Source: Trigonopsis variabilis (Eukaryota; Ascomycota; Trigonopsidomycetes; Trigonopsidales; Trigonopsidaceae). From it: a stretch of DNA of 64,000 nucleotides. Both the position numbers and the translations under genes were made by a program. The notes beneath the pieces were generated by a model. The model was not told the DNA's origin and ran no database searches. It was given only the letters and a program-made list of their open reading frames with translations. The first letter of the stretch is position 1. Every line of letters starts with the position of its first letter. The stretch is from positions 1,612,001-1,676,000 of the forward strand of contig PPXM03000002.1 in assembly GCA_003707065.3 (NCBI GenBank), given 5' to 3'. Below are positions 43,361 to 54,794 of this stretch, piece after piece.

Positions 43361-46300
43361 TCATGGCTCATCGCTCATATCAGCCGGTCGAATTAGACCT
43401 CCCACCTTCATAGCACGCTCGCGTTCCTCTTGTGCCTTACGCTGGCGTTCACTCTCAACCTCATCTGCGTACAGGTATTCGGTTGATTCACCACCATACT
43501 GTCGAATTTGCACAAGGAAGTCTCGCAAGTTAAGCTTGAACTTAGTCTGGTCATCTGTCAGATCGAATAAGCCCCGTACAAATTGTTCAACCTGGATGCG
43601 CTGGAGATGAGGATAGGCACTCATAAGCATGTTACAAGAATACTCCCGTAAGAAATCCACATTTGAAGTTCCTTCAGGAGCTTCGTCTTGATATAACGGA
43701 ACATTGATGCGCCCGCTCTTGACAAGATCAAATAGTTGAGTCAGCAAGAAAGACTGTAACTTGAATCCAGCCTTATGATCAGTATCAGTAAGCACAAAGA
43801 ACGTATCCTTGAGAATAACAATGAAGTAGTTTTGGAAGAAAGCATCAGAGAACCCATTTTCAGTACCCAAGGTAGATATATTCCGAACAAGCTCTATCAA
43901 AAAGTTCAAACCAGTATTCTCGACATCACGATTATCATGCTTGATAGCCCACAACCCAGCATCCACTACTAGGCGGAAATCGTTACCTTGAAGAGATAAG
44001 AGTGCTTTGAAATTGCTCAAATTGATCTCTCGGAGGAGGTGGTAGAACTCCACGCGATGCTCCGGATATTCGGTAAAATCTTTGTTTATCATATCCAACG
44101 TGCATTGAAAGACGTTTTCGAGAATAAGAATGATTCCTTGAGGTATCGTATCGGTGACACGCCTGACGAGTGTGGTCATACATTTAAGAACTTCGGCGTC
44201 CCGAGCAGCTGGTACATTATCACGATAATCAGTGAGAACAGCGCTCATCAAGGGCTCAGCAAGATTATTCACAATAGTATCCACTGAATCAGCCTTAGAT
44301 AAGTACGTTTCAACCAATTTAAGGATCTCTTTTTTGACGGTTCTCAAGCCACGTACCCGAGGAGTATTGGTAGCAATTAAACCCTGAGATGCAACTGACT
44401 GTGAAATCATTTCACTCACTGCACGATATAGACCTAACATATCCATGTAAATACGGGCTAGCTGAGGGTAAAAAGTGGAGCCCATCGAAGTACAAGTAGC
44501 AACATTCGTCTTCATGATATTAGCAACTAGCTTAATCGTTTGGCTGTTACTGAGAATTTCTGGGTTTTGGTGAGCCTCCTTAATAAGAGTGTCCCAGGCA
44601 AGGTTCGGTAAGCGCATTAACTCCTGTAAAAGCCTTTCTTGGTTGGCCTTCACTGCTTGGGCAGAGACAATATAGCCACATGCTTCATAGAATGTATGCA
44701 CCTGCTGCGGTTCAAGGTCAGAAGTGATTTTATCAAAATCTTCCAGTATCTCTTCTATGAAAGGCTTCGTCTCGTCCTGTTGAAGAGTCACAAATTGTCT
44801 TCGACATTTTTGAGCAATTTTGATGAAAGTATCACATGCCATATCTTGCACGCCTTCATGTGGTTCATGCATAAATGTATCAAATAGTTTCTTGACCACA
44901 GTTTTCAGAAACTTCCAGTGAGCCTTGAGAAACCGAGGGTATTGACCAACGACATACATGATATTAGAAGCAACGACAGCTTTATTGCTCTTTCCTCGCT
45001 TCATCCCAGTCAGCCCCAGCAGTTCCTTTATAACATGTACTAGGAATTTCTTCTCCACTTCCTCACTCATTGCTCCCGAGATCGAGCCGATTGCCCAACA
45101 TAAACAGTTAATGTTAGCCCATGACCATTCTGAACCGTCGACTTGGCGCATAAGTTTCTGAGTCATGATCTTCTCCGTATTGACATAATCCAAATGCGTA
45201 AGATACACAAGCACTTCTCGCATACTCTTGTAAAGTGTACTCGTATCTGTATCCTTTACAAACGTGCGAACAATTTCTCCTTCATCATTTTCCACAATCA
45301 ACACCTCTTCAGGTCGAACCATCTTTTCAATCATAACCAGTCTTAGGTCTGCCATGACCTCGTTGTAGAGATGCTTTCGCAAAGGATATTTGGCAAGAAT
45401 TGCAGGATCTAAGGCACCACCATGAGAAAGCTGAGGAGAAAATGATACAGACGCTAAAGGGTTGAGTTCAGTGACAGGGATTTGTTGGATTTCATCGTAA
45501 AGACTAGCGACCAGGCCGTTCCAATAATCCAGACAGATCTTAAACACTTCTCTCTCATCGACCAAGCAGATTTTAATTAAATAAAGATGAGAATTAATCA
45601 ACAAAGGTTTGTTCTCCTCGCTTTCTACGATTGAAAGATGATTCGAGAGGAACGTCGTGAGATAAATTGCCAAGTTCTGGATATATTCTTCGTCTCGAGA
45701 TCCTCCAGTTTCGTAAACTTTCTTGAAATCAGTTGCAAGAGGCATAGTTTTGTTGATGGCTTCCATTGAACCAACAAACATCACATAGAATTGAGGATCG
45801 CAGTTAGTGGGAGTGAGTGAGGCAAATTCGGTTAAACATTTCAGGGCCAAGTTTGCAGTTTCTCTTGGCATCAGATATTTCTCAATAAGCAAAGTAATAA
45901 TATTAGTGTCGAAAATATATTCCAAAGGGATCCAACTTAAATAACGAAGTAATGATTGGAGAGTAGCAATGATTAAGGATGGTCGATCAGCTTTGGTAAG
46001 GACATCGTGACAAAGCTGGAAGATCTGAGAGAACTCGGCACACATCTGCTGCTTGAGATTGCGCGCCTTTATATGAGTCATTTGCTCACCGGAATAATCA
46101 AAAACCTCCTCAGATAGAAGACTAAGGATCTCCATATTGTTCTCACAGACATTCAGGCTGATTTGACTGGACGAAACTAACTGAGGAATGAAATCTGGCC
46201 AGTTCGAAGGCCATTCTTGTTTAAGGATTTGAACCAAAGTAAGGTCACATTTCGTAATCAAGGCCTTTTCAGATCGAAAAGTAGCCTCATCTTGACAAAG

Positions 46301-46933
46301 ACTCAGGCACATTCCAGCAATAAAGTTACGTATTGCCATTCGCTCTTCCGTAGGTAAGGCCTTCCACTTGGTATTGACAATTTTATCTAGAATTGATAAC
46401 GCTAAGAATTTAGCTTGAGGATCTTTAGACTGCGTCAATATTTTGTCAGCTCTTTGCCATGAATCAGGATGTTCTTGGAACTAGATATTGGTCAGCAAAA
46501 TCTCTCAAGACACGAATATCGAATAGGACTTACCCGACTAAGAACTTCTTGAGCAATATCACGCTAGCATGGTTAGAATATTATTTATACCTCTCAGCTT
46601 ATGATAAAATAGACATTTGTTAATCAAATACTAACATCATACGTGATTTGGAAAAAATTATGCCATTCTTGAAGAGAGCATTGACGAAAGGCGAAATCAC
46701 GCAAAAAAAGAATTTTTCGTCGATGGAAGTAGGCAAAAACTTTCTCTGTAAAGAACCACTTCCATGCTTCAAAGAAGTCAAATAAATGGATCGATTGAGT
46801 TGATCCGGAAAACAAACTGAGATGCACGGGAATAATCACATACCTCAGGTCCTGATCCAGAATAGAATGCATTAACGACTCTATCGAATAACGCGACATC
46901 AAATTCGGACGAGAAGTCCAAGATTCCTTCCAT
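43361..46933 (-). CDS. CRM1: Exportin-1 / Crm1 nuclear export receptor
   Basis: Karyopherin that exports leucine-rich NES cargoes with Ran-GTP. Exons 46844-46933, 46534-46563 and 43361-46480 give 1079 aa (yeast 1084). The first intron is 280 nt and the second 53 nt; exon 2 is only 30 nt. [20 protein letters not shown] opens the protein, and the HEAT repeats contain [40 protein letters not shown] and the NES-groove helix [20 protein letters not shown]. At the position of the leptomycin-B-reactive cysteine (human Cys528, S. pombe Cys529) the sequence is [11 protein letters not shown], with Thr at about residue 531, as in the naturally resistant S. cerevisiae protein (Thr539). The C-terminal acidic tail ends with RPADMSDEP. 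Confidence 0.96.
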
Positions 46934-47124
46934 AGTTGTGAAGCCTGCTTCGGGAAGTCAAAGGGGCGGTTGAAGTAACGGCAGCCTTGACAGCTTGTTG
47001 AGACTGTAGTATGGGGTAATTATGTGCTGTTAAAACTTAAGACTCTGCACAACGCGAATACCTCTATTTATACATCTATAAACAATCCCATTTTTAATTG
47101 GTGAGAAAACTTTTCCATTTGTTT

Positions 47125-48731
47125 CTAGCCTGTTTTAGCTTTATGACCTTTCCAATACACAAGTACCAGAATGATGGATAAAACTGTAGTACCAATTTGT
47201 AGTCCAAAAAATGCTTTCATCCCCACAACTACTCCAGAAGATCCCCAGATAGCTCCAGAGACTCTACCGGAATACATGCTCCATTGGACGAGTAGGCTGG
47301 TTCGTCCATTCCAGGAATCTGGCAACTGCTTACTTAAGAGACTCACAATCACAGATGAAGTCACGTTAAATCCAAGAACAACTAACCACCAACAGATGAA
47401 GTAAGAAGGCCAAACAAGTGTATCAGAAGAAAGGCAAATAATTGCAATCACAATACCGACAAGACCAACTGCTGTTCCAGAAAGAAGAATGATTCGATCC
47501 TGTACTTTTTTAGCAAAGGCTAAATTTAAGAAAAGAAAAGGAAAAGCTGCGAGACCTCCTGCAGCAATAAAGTTTCCGCTGGCTACCGAGGACCATTGAA
47601 ACTGAGGTGCTTGTGCGGCATAGACTGGAATATTCGCTTCCCATCCTCCTAGAACAATAAATGATAGACAGGCCGCATAGCAAATAGAAAGAATCACTGC
47701 TTGCTGACGCTTTGGAAGACTAAAGAATGAGAGGTCATCGTGGCTCGGTGAAGAACGAGGGAGATCAATAGAGTCGCGGCTTTCACCATCTTGCTGTTCC
47801 AAAATCGTCATTTCGATGGGAGTTGGTTGGCTGTCGGGTACATCTTTAAAAAAGAGACCTATAGCCAGCCAAAGTAATCCCGTTAATATAACCACCACCC
47901 AACCTGATGCTGTGAACCCATTCCAATAGTCATTATAGAACTTGACTTTATATAGGTATCCTCCTACAAAAGGACCAATTGTCATTCCTAAGATCTGCCC
48001 GGACACGAGAAACACAGCCAGAGTAGTCCTCCTCCTGACTCCAACAATCCGCCCATCAGAACAGTATTTCTTCACATACATATATGCTATAAGTCCAATA
48101 CCCATTATGCATCTGCCTGCTAAGAGCATCCCAATAGATCTTGCCTTATAAGCGAAACTATAAACTATTTGTCCTGCAATCTGGGCAGCACACGAGATAT
48201 GCAAGGGAATTGAGTACTTCGATTTATCAATCTTCATGACAAAGGGTATTACAATTGCCGCTATTCCCGGGGGAAGACCGATAATTAAACCTGAGTAAGT
48301 GTCTATACCTCCAAGCGTTCGGACGTAGTCAGCAGAAGATGGAACAATGATGAAGAACGAAATCATAGAGTCAGTTTAGATTATACTTGGCTTACTTGAA
48401 ATATCAAGTTCATCAGGACGATGAGCGAAAAGTCTAATATCCTAGGGAGCTTGTACTCGTCTGTAGTCGTGCCGTCTCCGCGGGGTTGATTCTCGTCCTG
48501 TAAAATACTTTGAGACACATCATTATACGACCTTATCGAACTTCTTTCACTCTGTAGTTGCACTTCCTGTCTTTGAATAGATACTCTTGGTTTCCCATTG
48601 AATCGGTTAACGAACTGGTAAGATGACGAGGAACTCTGCCTATCGCCGTCCATGTTTCTGGAACTTTCAAGCTTCGCATTGTCATGGATGACTTTGCCAG
48701 CAAGAAGCTGACTAGCCAAATTGATTCTCAT
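47125..48731 (-). CDS. MFS transporter with a non-AG splice junction
   Basis: Major facilitator of uncertain substrate. Reading 48396-48731 as exon 1 and 47125-48363 as exon 2 gives 524 aa with a disordered N-terminus, TM1 spanning the junction (ILDFSLIVLMNLIFQ / ISFFIIVPSSADYV), GGIDTYSGLIIGLPPGIAAIV, AGRCIMGIGLIAY, a central acidic loop and a second bundle including GGWEANIPVYAA and SVASGNFIAAGGLAAFPFLF. The 32-nt intron (48364-48395) has a good donor (GTAAGC) and branch (ACTGAC) but ends in TG, not AG; no AG exists at a place that keeps the frame. The alternative start at 48366 would remove TM1. The protein otherwise looks intact. Resemblance to the CLN7/MFSD8-like or SPX-type MFS branches is weak, so I give no substrate. 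Confidence 0.75.
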
Positions 48732-49082
48732 TCTGATAAGAGTTTATATCAGAGGGCCGAGGAAGAGGGAGGTGCAAAGGTATGACTGATACTCATAGGC
48801 CTAGTCACTTGTCGAATAAATCTGTCTACGCGCTACATTATTCCTATCAATCATATGTATTCCAATAGAGCAAGTATTTACTCCCATTCGTCCCACAGCC
48901 AGAAATGCAAAGTCCATTCATGCCGGCTTGCTGTTGCTTGATAACGATAAACCCCCTCCACTCCTGAATAAGCCTCCATGCCACACTAGCGTGTTATATG
49001 CAAGTTTAGTAGTTTGAATGTTCCACCATAAAGAGCCCATATCCTAAAGACCTATTTTTTGAATTTTATCAAGTCCTGACTT
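48732..49082. other. Gap between the MFS gene and the SKG6-like gene
   Basis: 351 bp in tandem minus orientation. It holds the SKG6-like 3' UTR and the MFS promoter; nothing specific was recognised. Confidence 0.35.
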
Positions 49083-52000
49083 CTATGTATGTGTGTTCCT
49101 CATGTCCCATTGAGGACGCAAGCTTTCCTGAGCGCCTACCTTGCCCATAGGAACCATCTCCCGGTTTACGCCGTCTTGGACAGGTGTGCCCACTCTCATG
49201 AACGGGCTTGATCGTCCTCCAGCTGGCGAACCTATAAACGGACTAGAAGAGCCATCTGGTGTTCCCATACGACTTGCACTGCGGCTGCCATTGCCAAAAG
49301 TACCAGCTCGCTTCCTAGGAGTGAATTCCATTCCTGTGAGAGTCGCTGTATCCACAGTAAGAGCACTAGGAGATGGTAACGGCCGCTGGTCGACGTAGCC
49401 CGTCAGAGGATTAAAAGTAGCCATACTTGGAGAAGAACTCAAAGTAGGTGATTTCAAGGAGCCACTGTCACCATATTTCGAAGGGGCGCAGAAGCTAACA
49501 GGAGATGCAAATGGATCCAGTTTGCTCGGAGGAGGTAGAGCATTCACATTTACCCGAAGTGCTGTCGAAGTAAAACCCCTTTTAAGACCTTGTCCTGGAT
49601 AAAATGACTGATTGTATCCCATATCATAACCTCCACCATACATATAGGGGTCATGATAGAGAAAATCTGGTCCATGACTCCCATCATACTGACCTGGAGG
49701 TGGAAGACCCTGTCTGTACGCCATATGTAATTCGCCAGAAGAGTGAGATCTTTGGATTGGGTAAGAAGGTGACACTAAGCGTTGCGACCCCGTGTGCGCA
49801 TCAGGCTGGACATAGCTCTGCACTGTCGGATCCCAGACCATACCAGTATCGTCTTGAACCTGACTCGCATGAGGAATTTCCGTCTGTACATGATCATCAA
49901 AATAGACTTTATAGAACGATCGAACCCTTGATGCCCTCTCCTCAGCCTCTTTGTCGAAACTACTGCTCTCATCGGTAGTATTAGCGTGAACTGGAAGCTC
50001 CGGCACTTCAGGTACTTGAACATGAAGATTACGCGGTCTAGACTTCCTTGATAATGATGATTTCCTTCGAGGTTTCGGAACTTTTGTTCCGTCAAGATAT
50101 TCCCCATACTCGGCGCCAGTCTTGGAGCCAGTTTCTTCCTCGCTATTGTCGCCATTCACTGTCCCGGTATTATAATTCTGAAATTTGTCAGGGAATTGTT
50201 TGTTATAAATAGGATTCGTTAAAGGTTCTATATCAGATGTTCTCGTTGATGTCTTTGAGACATCGTCATCGTCTCTATACCTCGAATCGGAGCTGTTACT
50301 CCTGGCATGAGTAGATGAGGGCGACTGGTTCAACTTCCTGTCGTCCAAGCAATATTTCTCTGATGATTTAACTTGATCTGGAAATTTATATTTAGTCGTC
50401 TGATAAGGGTTACCAGCATCTCGTCCCGGAGAAATGGAGCGAGGGTCAATCTGATTAGAAGATCCGGTGACATTAGAAAGATGATGAGAATTACCAGGGT
50501 CAGCTCCATTGATAGAGATATCTCCGGTATGATTGGATCGCGTTTCGGAAAGCTGACTGGCGGCATCACTCGAGACTTCAGTAGGAGTCCTCATTGAAGT
50601 CATTTGAGAGAACGGCTCACGCGTTCCCACGGGTGTAGTAGTCCCTGAAGTCGAAGTTGAGGCAATAGAACTACCAAAAGGGTTGCGAGGTGCACTCATG
50701 ACCGAGTTGGAAACGGTGCTTCGACGCGAGAACGAGGCAATCCGGCTAGCGCCAGAATAGACACTACCTGGTCTCGAAGCTCGATAAGGATCATCGGCAT
50801 CTTGTAGGTTGAATGGGTTTTTCAATTCATCCAGTGAGATCTGAGATCCTTGAGCATCGGAATTGAGTAAATACGGCGAATCAAAATAGTGGTCGCCGTC
50901 ATAGATCTCGGGGTTTGGAACATTTTTCTCTGCATCGCCCTCGTATCCTTTAGATCCGGGCAAAGGATAATCGGATACATCAATTCCAGCGGTCTTTTCA
51001 TCTTCTTTCTTAATGCGCCTCCGCCAACGAAAAAACATGATTCCTAGAACCATAATGGTAAAGAAAACAGGGATACTAAGAAAGAAAACGAGAGCTGAGA
51101 GCTGTTATCCCTGTTCCTCCAGATCGAGCCCAATAAGGAGGAAGAGTAGAAGGTATTTGACGCGAGATTTCGCGACTAAATGGAATAACTGGAACAACCA
51201 CCAATTGGGAAATTTGTAAACGACCTAAACCAATGACATCCTTCGTTGACAGAATTGTACGTTGACGCGACAAACCACAGTAACAGTAGTAGAAGCATCC
51301 AATTCCTTCGAAAAAGTCAGATTTGGCCTTCAGCCTTCAAAAATGATAAAGAAAAAAGAAAACAATAATAAGGCAAAATAGTCTCACATCTACCCTCTCT
51401 TCTTTCCTCGGCTAGCGATCGGAAGAACAGGCGCCAAGGCTCCCATTGCCGCGTCATTGCTTGTGTTAGAAAGGGGAAACAGCATGATAGCCTGATCTGT
51501 CAGTCATCTTAACTTTTTCTTGGCCAATATCAAGAAGACGTTGAAACTAGAATAAAAAATTGAACCAAAAACAATACTAATAAAAGAATCTAGCCTGTTT
51601 TAAATCTGCTTTCTCACTTTCTGCCTATATGGGGGCTGTTTGGCTCAGTGGGGCTGACCGCCGCATTGCCGTCCATTCTCGACCAGCCTTGAGAAGGCTA
51701 TGTCGGGAAGACACAGGGGCATTAAGCCGGCAAAGTATAGAGAACAGATTGAAATAGCCGAGAATAATCAGGCCCGACACAGACACAGACACAGAAAAGT
51801 CAGCATCAATAGTCTTTTGTGACCCTTAAAGATATTAGGGAAAAGTCGACTTATTTATGCTCTAGATCATGTAGCGCCCAAAAAGTACCGAGGAACCAAA
51901 AAGAAAACAAATCCAATCATTGGGTCGGCATAGTAAAGCAATATGGAAAAGTCGTATGATATAGGTAGAAAGAGCAAAAATTATTGAGCATGACAAGACA

Positions 52001-52202
52001 GAGAGAGCACCTAGATATAAAGGCAAGATGACTGTGACTGCAGATCGGATAAAGCATGCACATACCTGACTCCAAGAGCGACCGGCAGGTCTGATGTTCT
52101 GTTAGATTCTCCAGAACAATTGCCATCCTCTTTGGCGCAGTTTGCCCGCTTTGCAAGATACAGAAGGGTCCTAAAAGGGTTCAGATCGGTTCCAGGAGCC
52201 AT
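49083..52202 (-). CDS. Skg6/Tos2-type single-pass cell-polarity membrane protein
   Basis: Fungal plasma-membrane proteins of this type mark polarised growth sites and cytokinesis. Exon 1 (52066-52202) and exon 2 (49083-51075) give 709 aa. Exon 1 encodes MAPGTDLNPFRTLLYLAKRA, two cysteines (NCAKEDGNC) and DLPVALGV; exon 2 continues SIPVFFTIMVLGIMFFRWRR and IKKEDEKT, completing the transmembrane helix and its basic stop. This LGV-x-IP hydrophobic run followed by an RR-x-KKED motif is typical of the family. The long cytosolic tail is Ser/Pro/Asn-rich, with the conserved block EERASRVRSFYKVYFDDHVQ. The intron (51076-52065) is 990 nt with GTATGT and TTCTTAG ends, about 27 times the local norm. The phase and total length are consistent (710 codons with stop). 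Confidence 0.85.
51076..52065 (-). other. 990-nt intron of the SKG6-like gene
   Basis: Exceptional in size for this window. The 3' part contains an open frame (51076-51273 and slightly beyond) and a 7-bp tandem duplication (AGCTCTC, 51090-51103), neither of which is needed by the gene. No snoRNA or other RNA was recognised, but none could be searched for properly by eye. It may hold an alternative first exon, an embedded RNA or regulatory sequence. Confidence 0.6.
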
Positions 52203-53196
52203 TAGACAACGAACAGACAATTGAAGTGAAAAAGAAAAAGAAAGTCCGACCAAAAAGAAAAAAGAACTATTCAAAAAGAGAAAGAAAGAGACAACAAAAA
52301 AGAAGAGCCTTGGAGGCTGATACTGAATAGACTCAAGGCTGCTGTTCTAACAAGGGGCCGGTAAGCCAGCTGCAAAAGTCAGGGACGGTATTGAAGAGAA
52401 CGAAAAGGGCAAGAAAAAGAACGAAAGATGTCGTGCACAAAGTTAAGGAGTGTAGGAAGAGCGAGAGTATGCAAAGCTCCGATAAGCTCCTTAAATAAAT
52501 TGCTTAGTCGTTGGTCAACAGCTTTGGCCGGAGTGGGTGCTACAAACTCAAAGCTTGCCTTCCTGTTTTGGAATGGTGTCTAGCCCAATACAGAGTCCGC
52601 CGAGTGGCCTGTATACAACAGCATTCGATGGTTACGCAAACTATTCTCAACCTTAATTGGTTAAGCCGAAGTCATGAACTAATTTTATTAAGGAGTACAC
52701 ACATCAGTCTCGAAACTGCTAATAGTTTGCGGATGGATTGAAGCTGATAACATCTGAATATAGCGTGCTGTCTGCTTTCTCTGTTTCTTAATTAAGTATC
52801 AAGTAAATACAGGATAACTGAAGTTCAAGTTCCTCATAACTCTCTGCTAGAGTAAATAATAAAGAAAACAGAGCACAGAAATCAGTCTTCTTAGTCAATT
52901 TCACTAGATAAAGCTTAATTTTAATATGAAGTAAAGAAGTAGCTTGGTTGTTTTTGTTACAACTTGGCAACGTTCAGCGGCAGGCAAGTGGAAGGCAGTT
53001 TGAGTAGAGCGATAAAAAGAGTTGTAGAGACCTTAAATTTACCTTAGTGCACAAGTCTATTTATGAGAATTCACACTGTCACACTAACGTGACCTGTAAC
53101 AATTTCATGTTCTCGCAGCTTTGACGGTTGGGAGAAACAGAAGCCGCTGTAAAAGAGAAACAGAGGCGTCGGGGCAACCAAGTACCTTGATAACCG
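52203..53196. promoter_or_regulatory. Divergent 1-kb region, SKG6-like / CUE5, with purine-rich tract
   Basis: The part nearest SKG6 (about 52222-52311) is strongly A/G-rich on the plus strand, so the SKG6 mRNA leader would be a long pyrimidine tract (C/T) immediately upstream of its ATG. The rest is AT-rich with no supported gene. Confidence 0.45.
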
Positions 53197-54428
53197 ATGA
53201 ACGCACCACTTGCACAAGTGGACCCCGAGCCGCTCGAAGATCGTGAGCCATCGCAATCACCTAATTACAAAGTGCATAAAGAGGAATCAACAATTGGCCA
53301 ATCTGATCAGAAAGAGCCTCCTAGTGAAGATGCTCCCCCCCCTCGACCTCCCAGACCGATAAGCCAGTTTGAGAAAAATAAGCAGGTTCTCCATGAGGCT
53401 TTCCCAAATGTTGAAGCAAAAATCATAAAAGCGGTTCTTGTCGCTTCTGGAGCAAAACTCGATCCAGCATTCCATGGTCTTTTGTGTAAGATTCTTGATA
53501 GTGTGATCTAATTATAGGCCTCTCTGACCCTGAATACATTCCCGATGAAAGCGCATTTACTGAGCCTGAGCCCACGTCACAGATAGCAGCTGATGAGGCG
53601 TATGCTCGTCAATTGGCTCAGCAAGAGCAGAAGCGCTATGCTCGGAAACAGCCGGCTTCCAATTTAGGGCCTACTTCTTCTCAGCAAAGCGAAGAGCGCT
53701 CCTTTTTTGATGAGGATCTTCCAGTCATCAAAGAACAGGTCACTCGCTCTCTGATTGACACTAGAGATAAGGTTAATTCTTGGGTGTCTAATTGGAAGAA
53801 GAGAATGGACGGTGACCCACCTCGTCCACTCTTCTCAGGATTTTTCAACAATGAAGAGGGATATGATGATCGTACATACCCTGATAGGCCTCGCTATAGA
53901 GGAGATGGTTGGGAGAGACCTGAACAGCGTACCACACAAGGTCGATTCGAGCGCCCCAGTGGTCGTCGGTTCGATAGTGATCAGCAACTTCTTAATGACA
54001 ATTTTATCGATATTCAGTATAATAACGAAGATGGCCCTCCTCCACCTAAACCTCCGCGTCCAAGTAAGGTTGAGTCTGCGAGCCCAGGTCCCCGCTTTTC
54101 AGCATTCGGACCAGGTCCTCAGAGTACGAGCGGTGTATCAGGAGTTGTTGCATCAGGAAAGAAATGGGAGCCTCTTGGCAATGATGCTCAAAAGGGCACC
54201 GATGAAAATAATCAAAAGAGTGGCCCTGACCCTTTCTTTGTTGATGACAGCGATGAGGAGGAATCTGAGGAAAATAAAAAAGCGTCAGCTCCTCCTCAAT
54301 CCAAGAAAGATAGTGAGATGCAAAGTGAAACTACAGAGCAAACTTCTAAACTCGAAAAAACTGACGAAGGCCATGAGAAACCGGCTCATGATGGGGAAAA
54401 CGCTGATAAGACTGAGACCTCAAGCTAA
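53197..54428 (+). CDS. CUE5: Cue5-type CUE-domain ubiquitin-binding adaptor
   Basis: Binds ubiquitin through its CUE domain and, in yeast Cue5, links ubiquitinated aggregates to Atg8 in autophagy (Tollip-like). Exons 53197-53485 and 53518-54428 with a 32-nt intron give 399 aa. The CUE domain is at about residues 65-105 (LHEAFPNVEAKIIKAVLVAS, with the FP motif, then DPAFHGLLCLSDPEY across the splice site). Pro-rich stretches (DAPPPRPPRP; GPPPPKPPRP) flank it. A WxxL motif (KKWEPLG) lies in the C-terminal third at the place where Cue5 carries its Atg8-binding motif. The tail is acidic and lysine-rich, consistent with disorder. The protein is clearly intact. Confidence 0.88.
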
Positions 54429-54764
54429 TGAACAACTACTATATATTTCTTATTGCGATAATTAAGGTGTAGTTCAAGAATCTATCGTACAAACATGCAT
54501 TGTATAAGCAAGCCAAACGGTTCTATTACCGACTGCCAATGTCTGAACGAGCGTCTACATATGGCATTTGTTTTTCTTTGTTTGCTTAGCCCTTTGTTTG
54601 AGAGTCTATAAAGCAGGCTCAGTAGTACTAGTAAACCTTTGAGTCCAATATTCTGATTTGAAGCTCATGCCCCTTTCAGTCTCAAGGAGTACCGACGTCT
54701 TGCCGGATACAACAAAACAGCGGTAATCGTGTCCAGTTTATGAATCATTAATATCACTATTCTT
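54429..54764. other. Convergent gap CUE5 / RMI1-like
   Basis: 3' flanks of two convergent genes, AT-rich, leading into the tandem repeat at 54765. Nothing else was recognised. Confidence 0.35.
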
Positions 54765-54794
54765 CACTATTCACCACTATTCACCACTATTCAC
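54765..54794. repeat. Three perfect 10-bp tandem copies of CACTATTCAC
   Basis: Three head-to-tail units at 54765-54774, 54775-54784 and 54785-54794, with a partial unit before them at 54755. The stop codon and last residues of the RMI1-like gene lie within the last unit, so repeat-number change would alter the 3' end of that gene. Confidence 0.9.

Noticed and set aside
43361-46480. Cys of the DMACDTF motif as the leptomycin-reactive residue of CRM1
   Set aside because: The reactive Cys in human and S. pombe lies about 60 residues earlier, in the LLGLC segment, which is Thr here.
46624-46902. 93-codon frame over CRM1 intron 1
   Set aside because: It overlaps conserved CRM1 exon 1 in another phase and has no family resemblance.
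51076-51273. A 7-bp tandem duplication (AGCTCTC) that looks like a frameshift splitting the SKG6-like gene
   Set aside because: Exon 1 at 52066-52202 joins exon 2 at 51075 with matching phase and rebuilds the family transmembrane block, so the duplication lies in an intron and breaks nothing.
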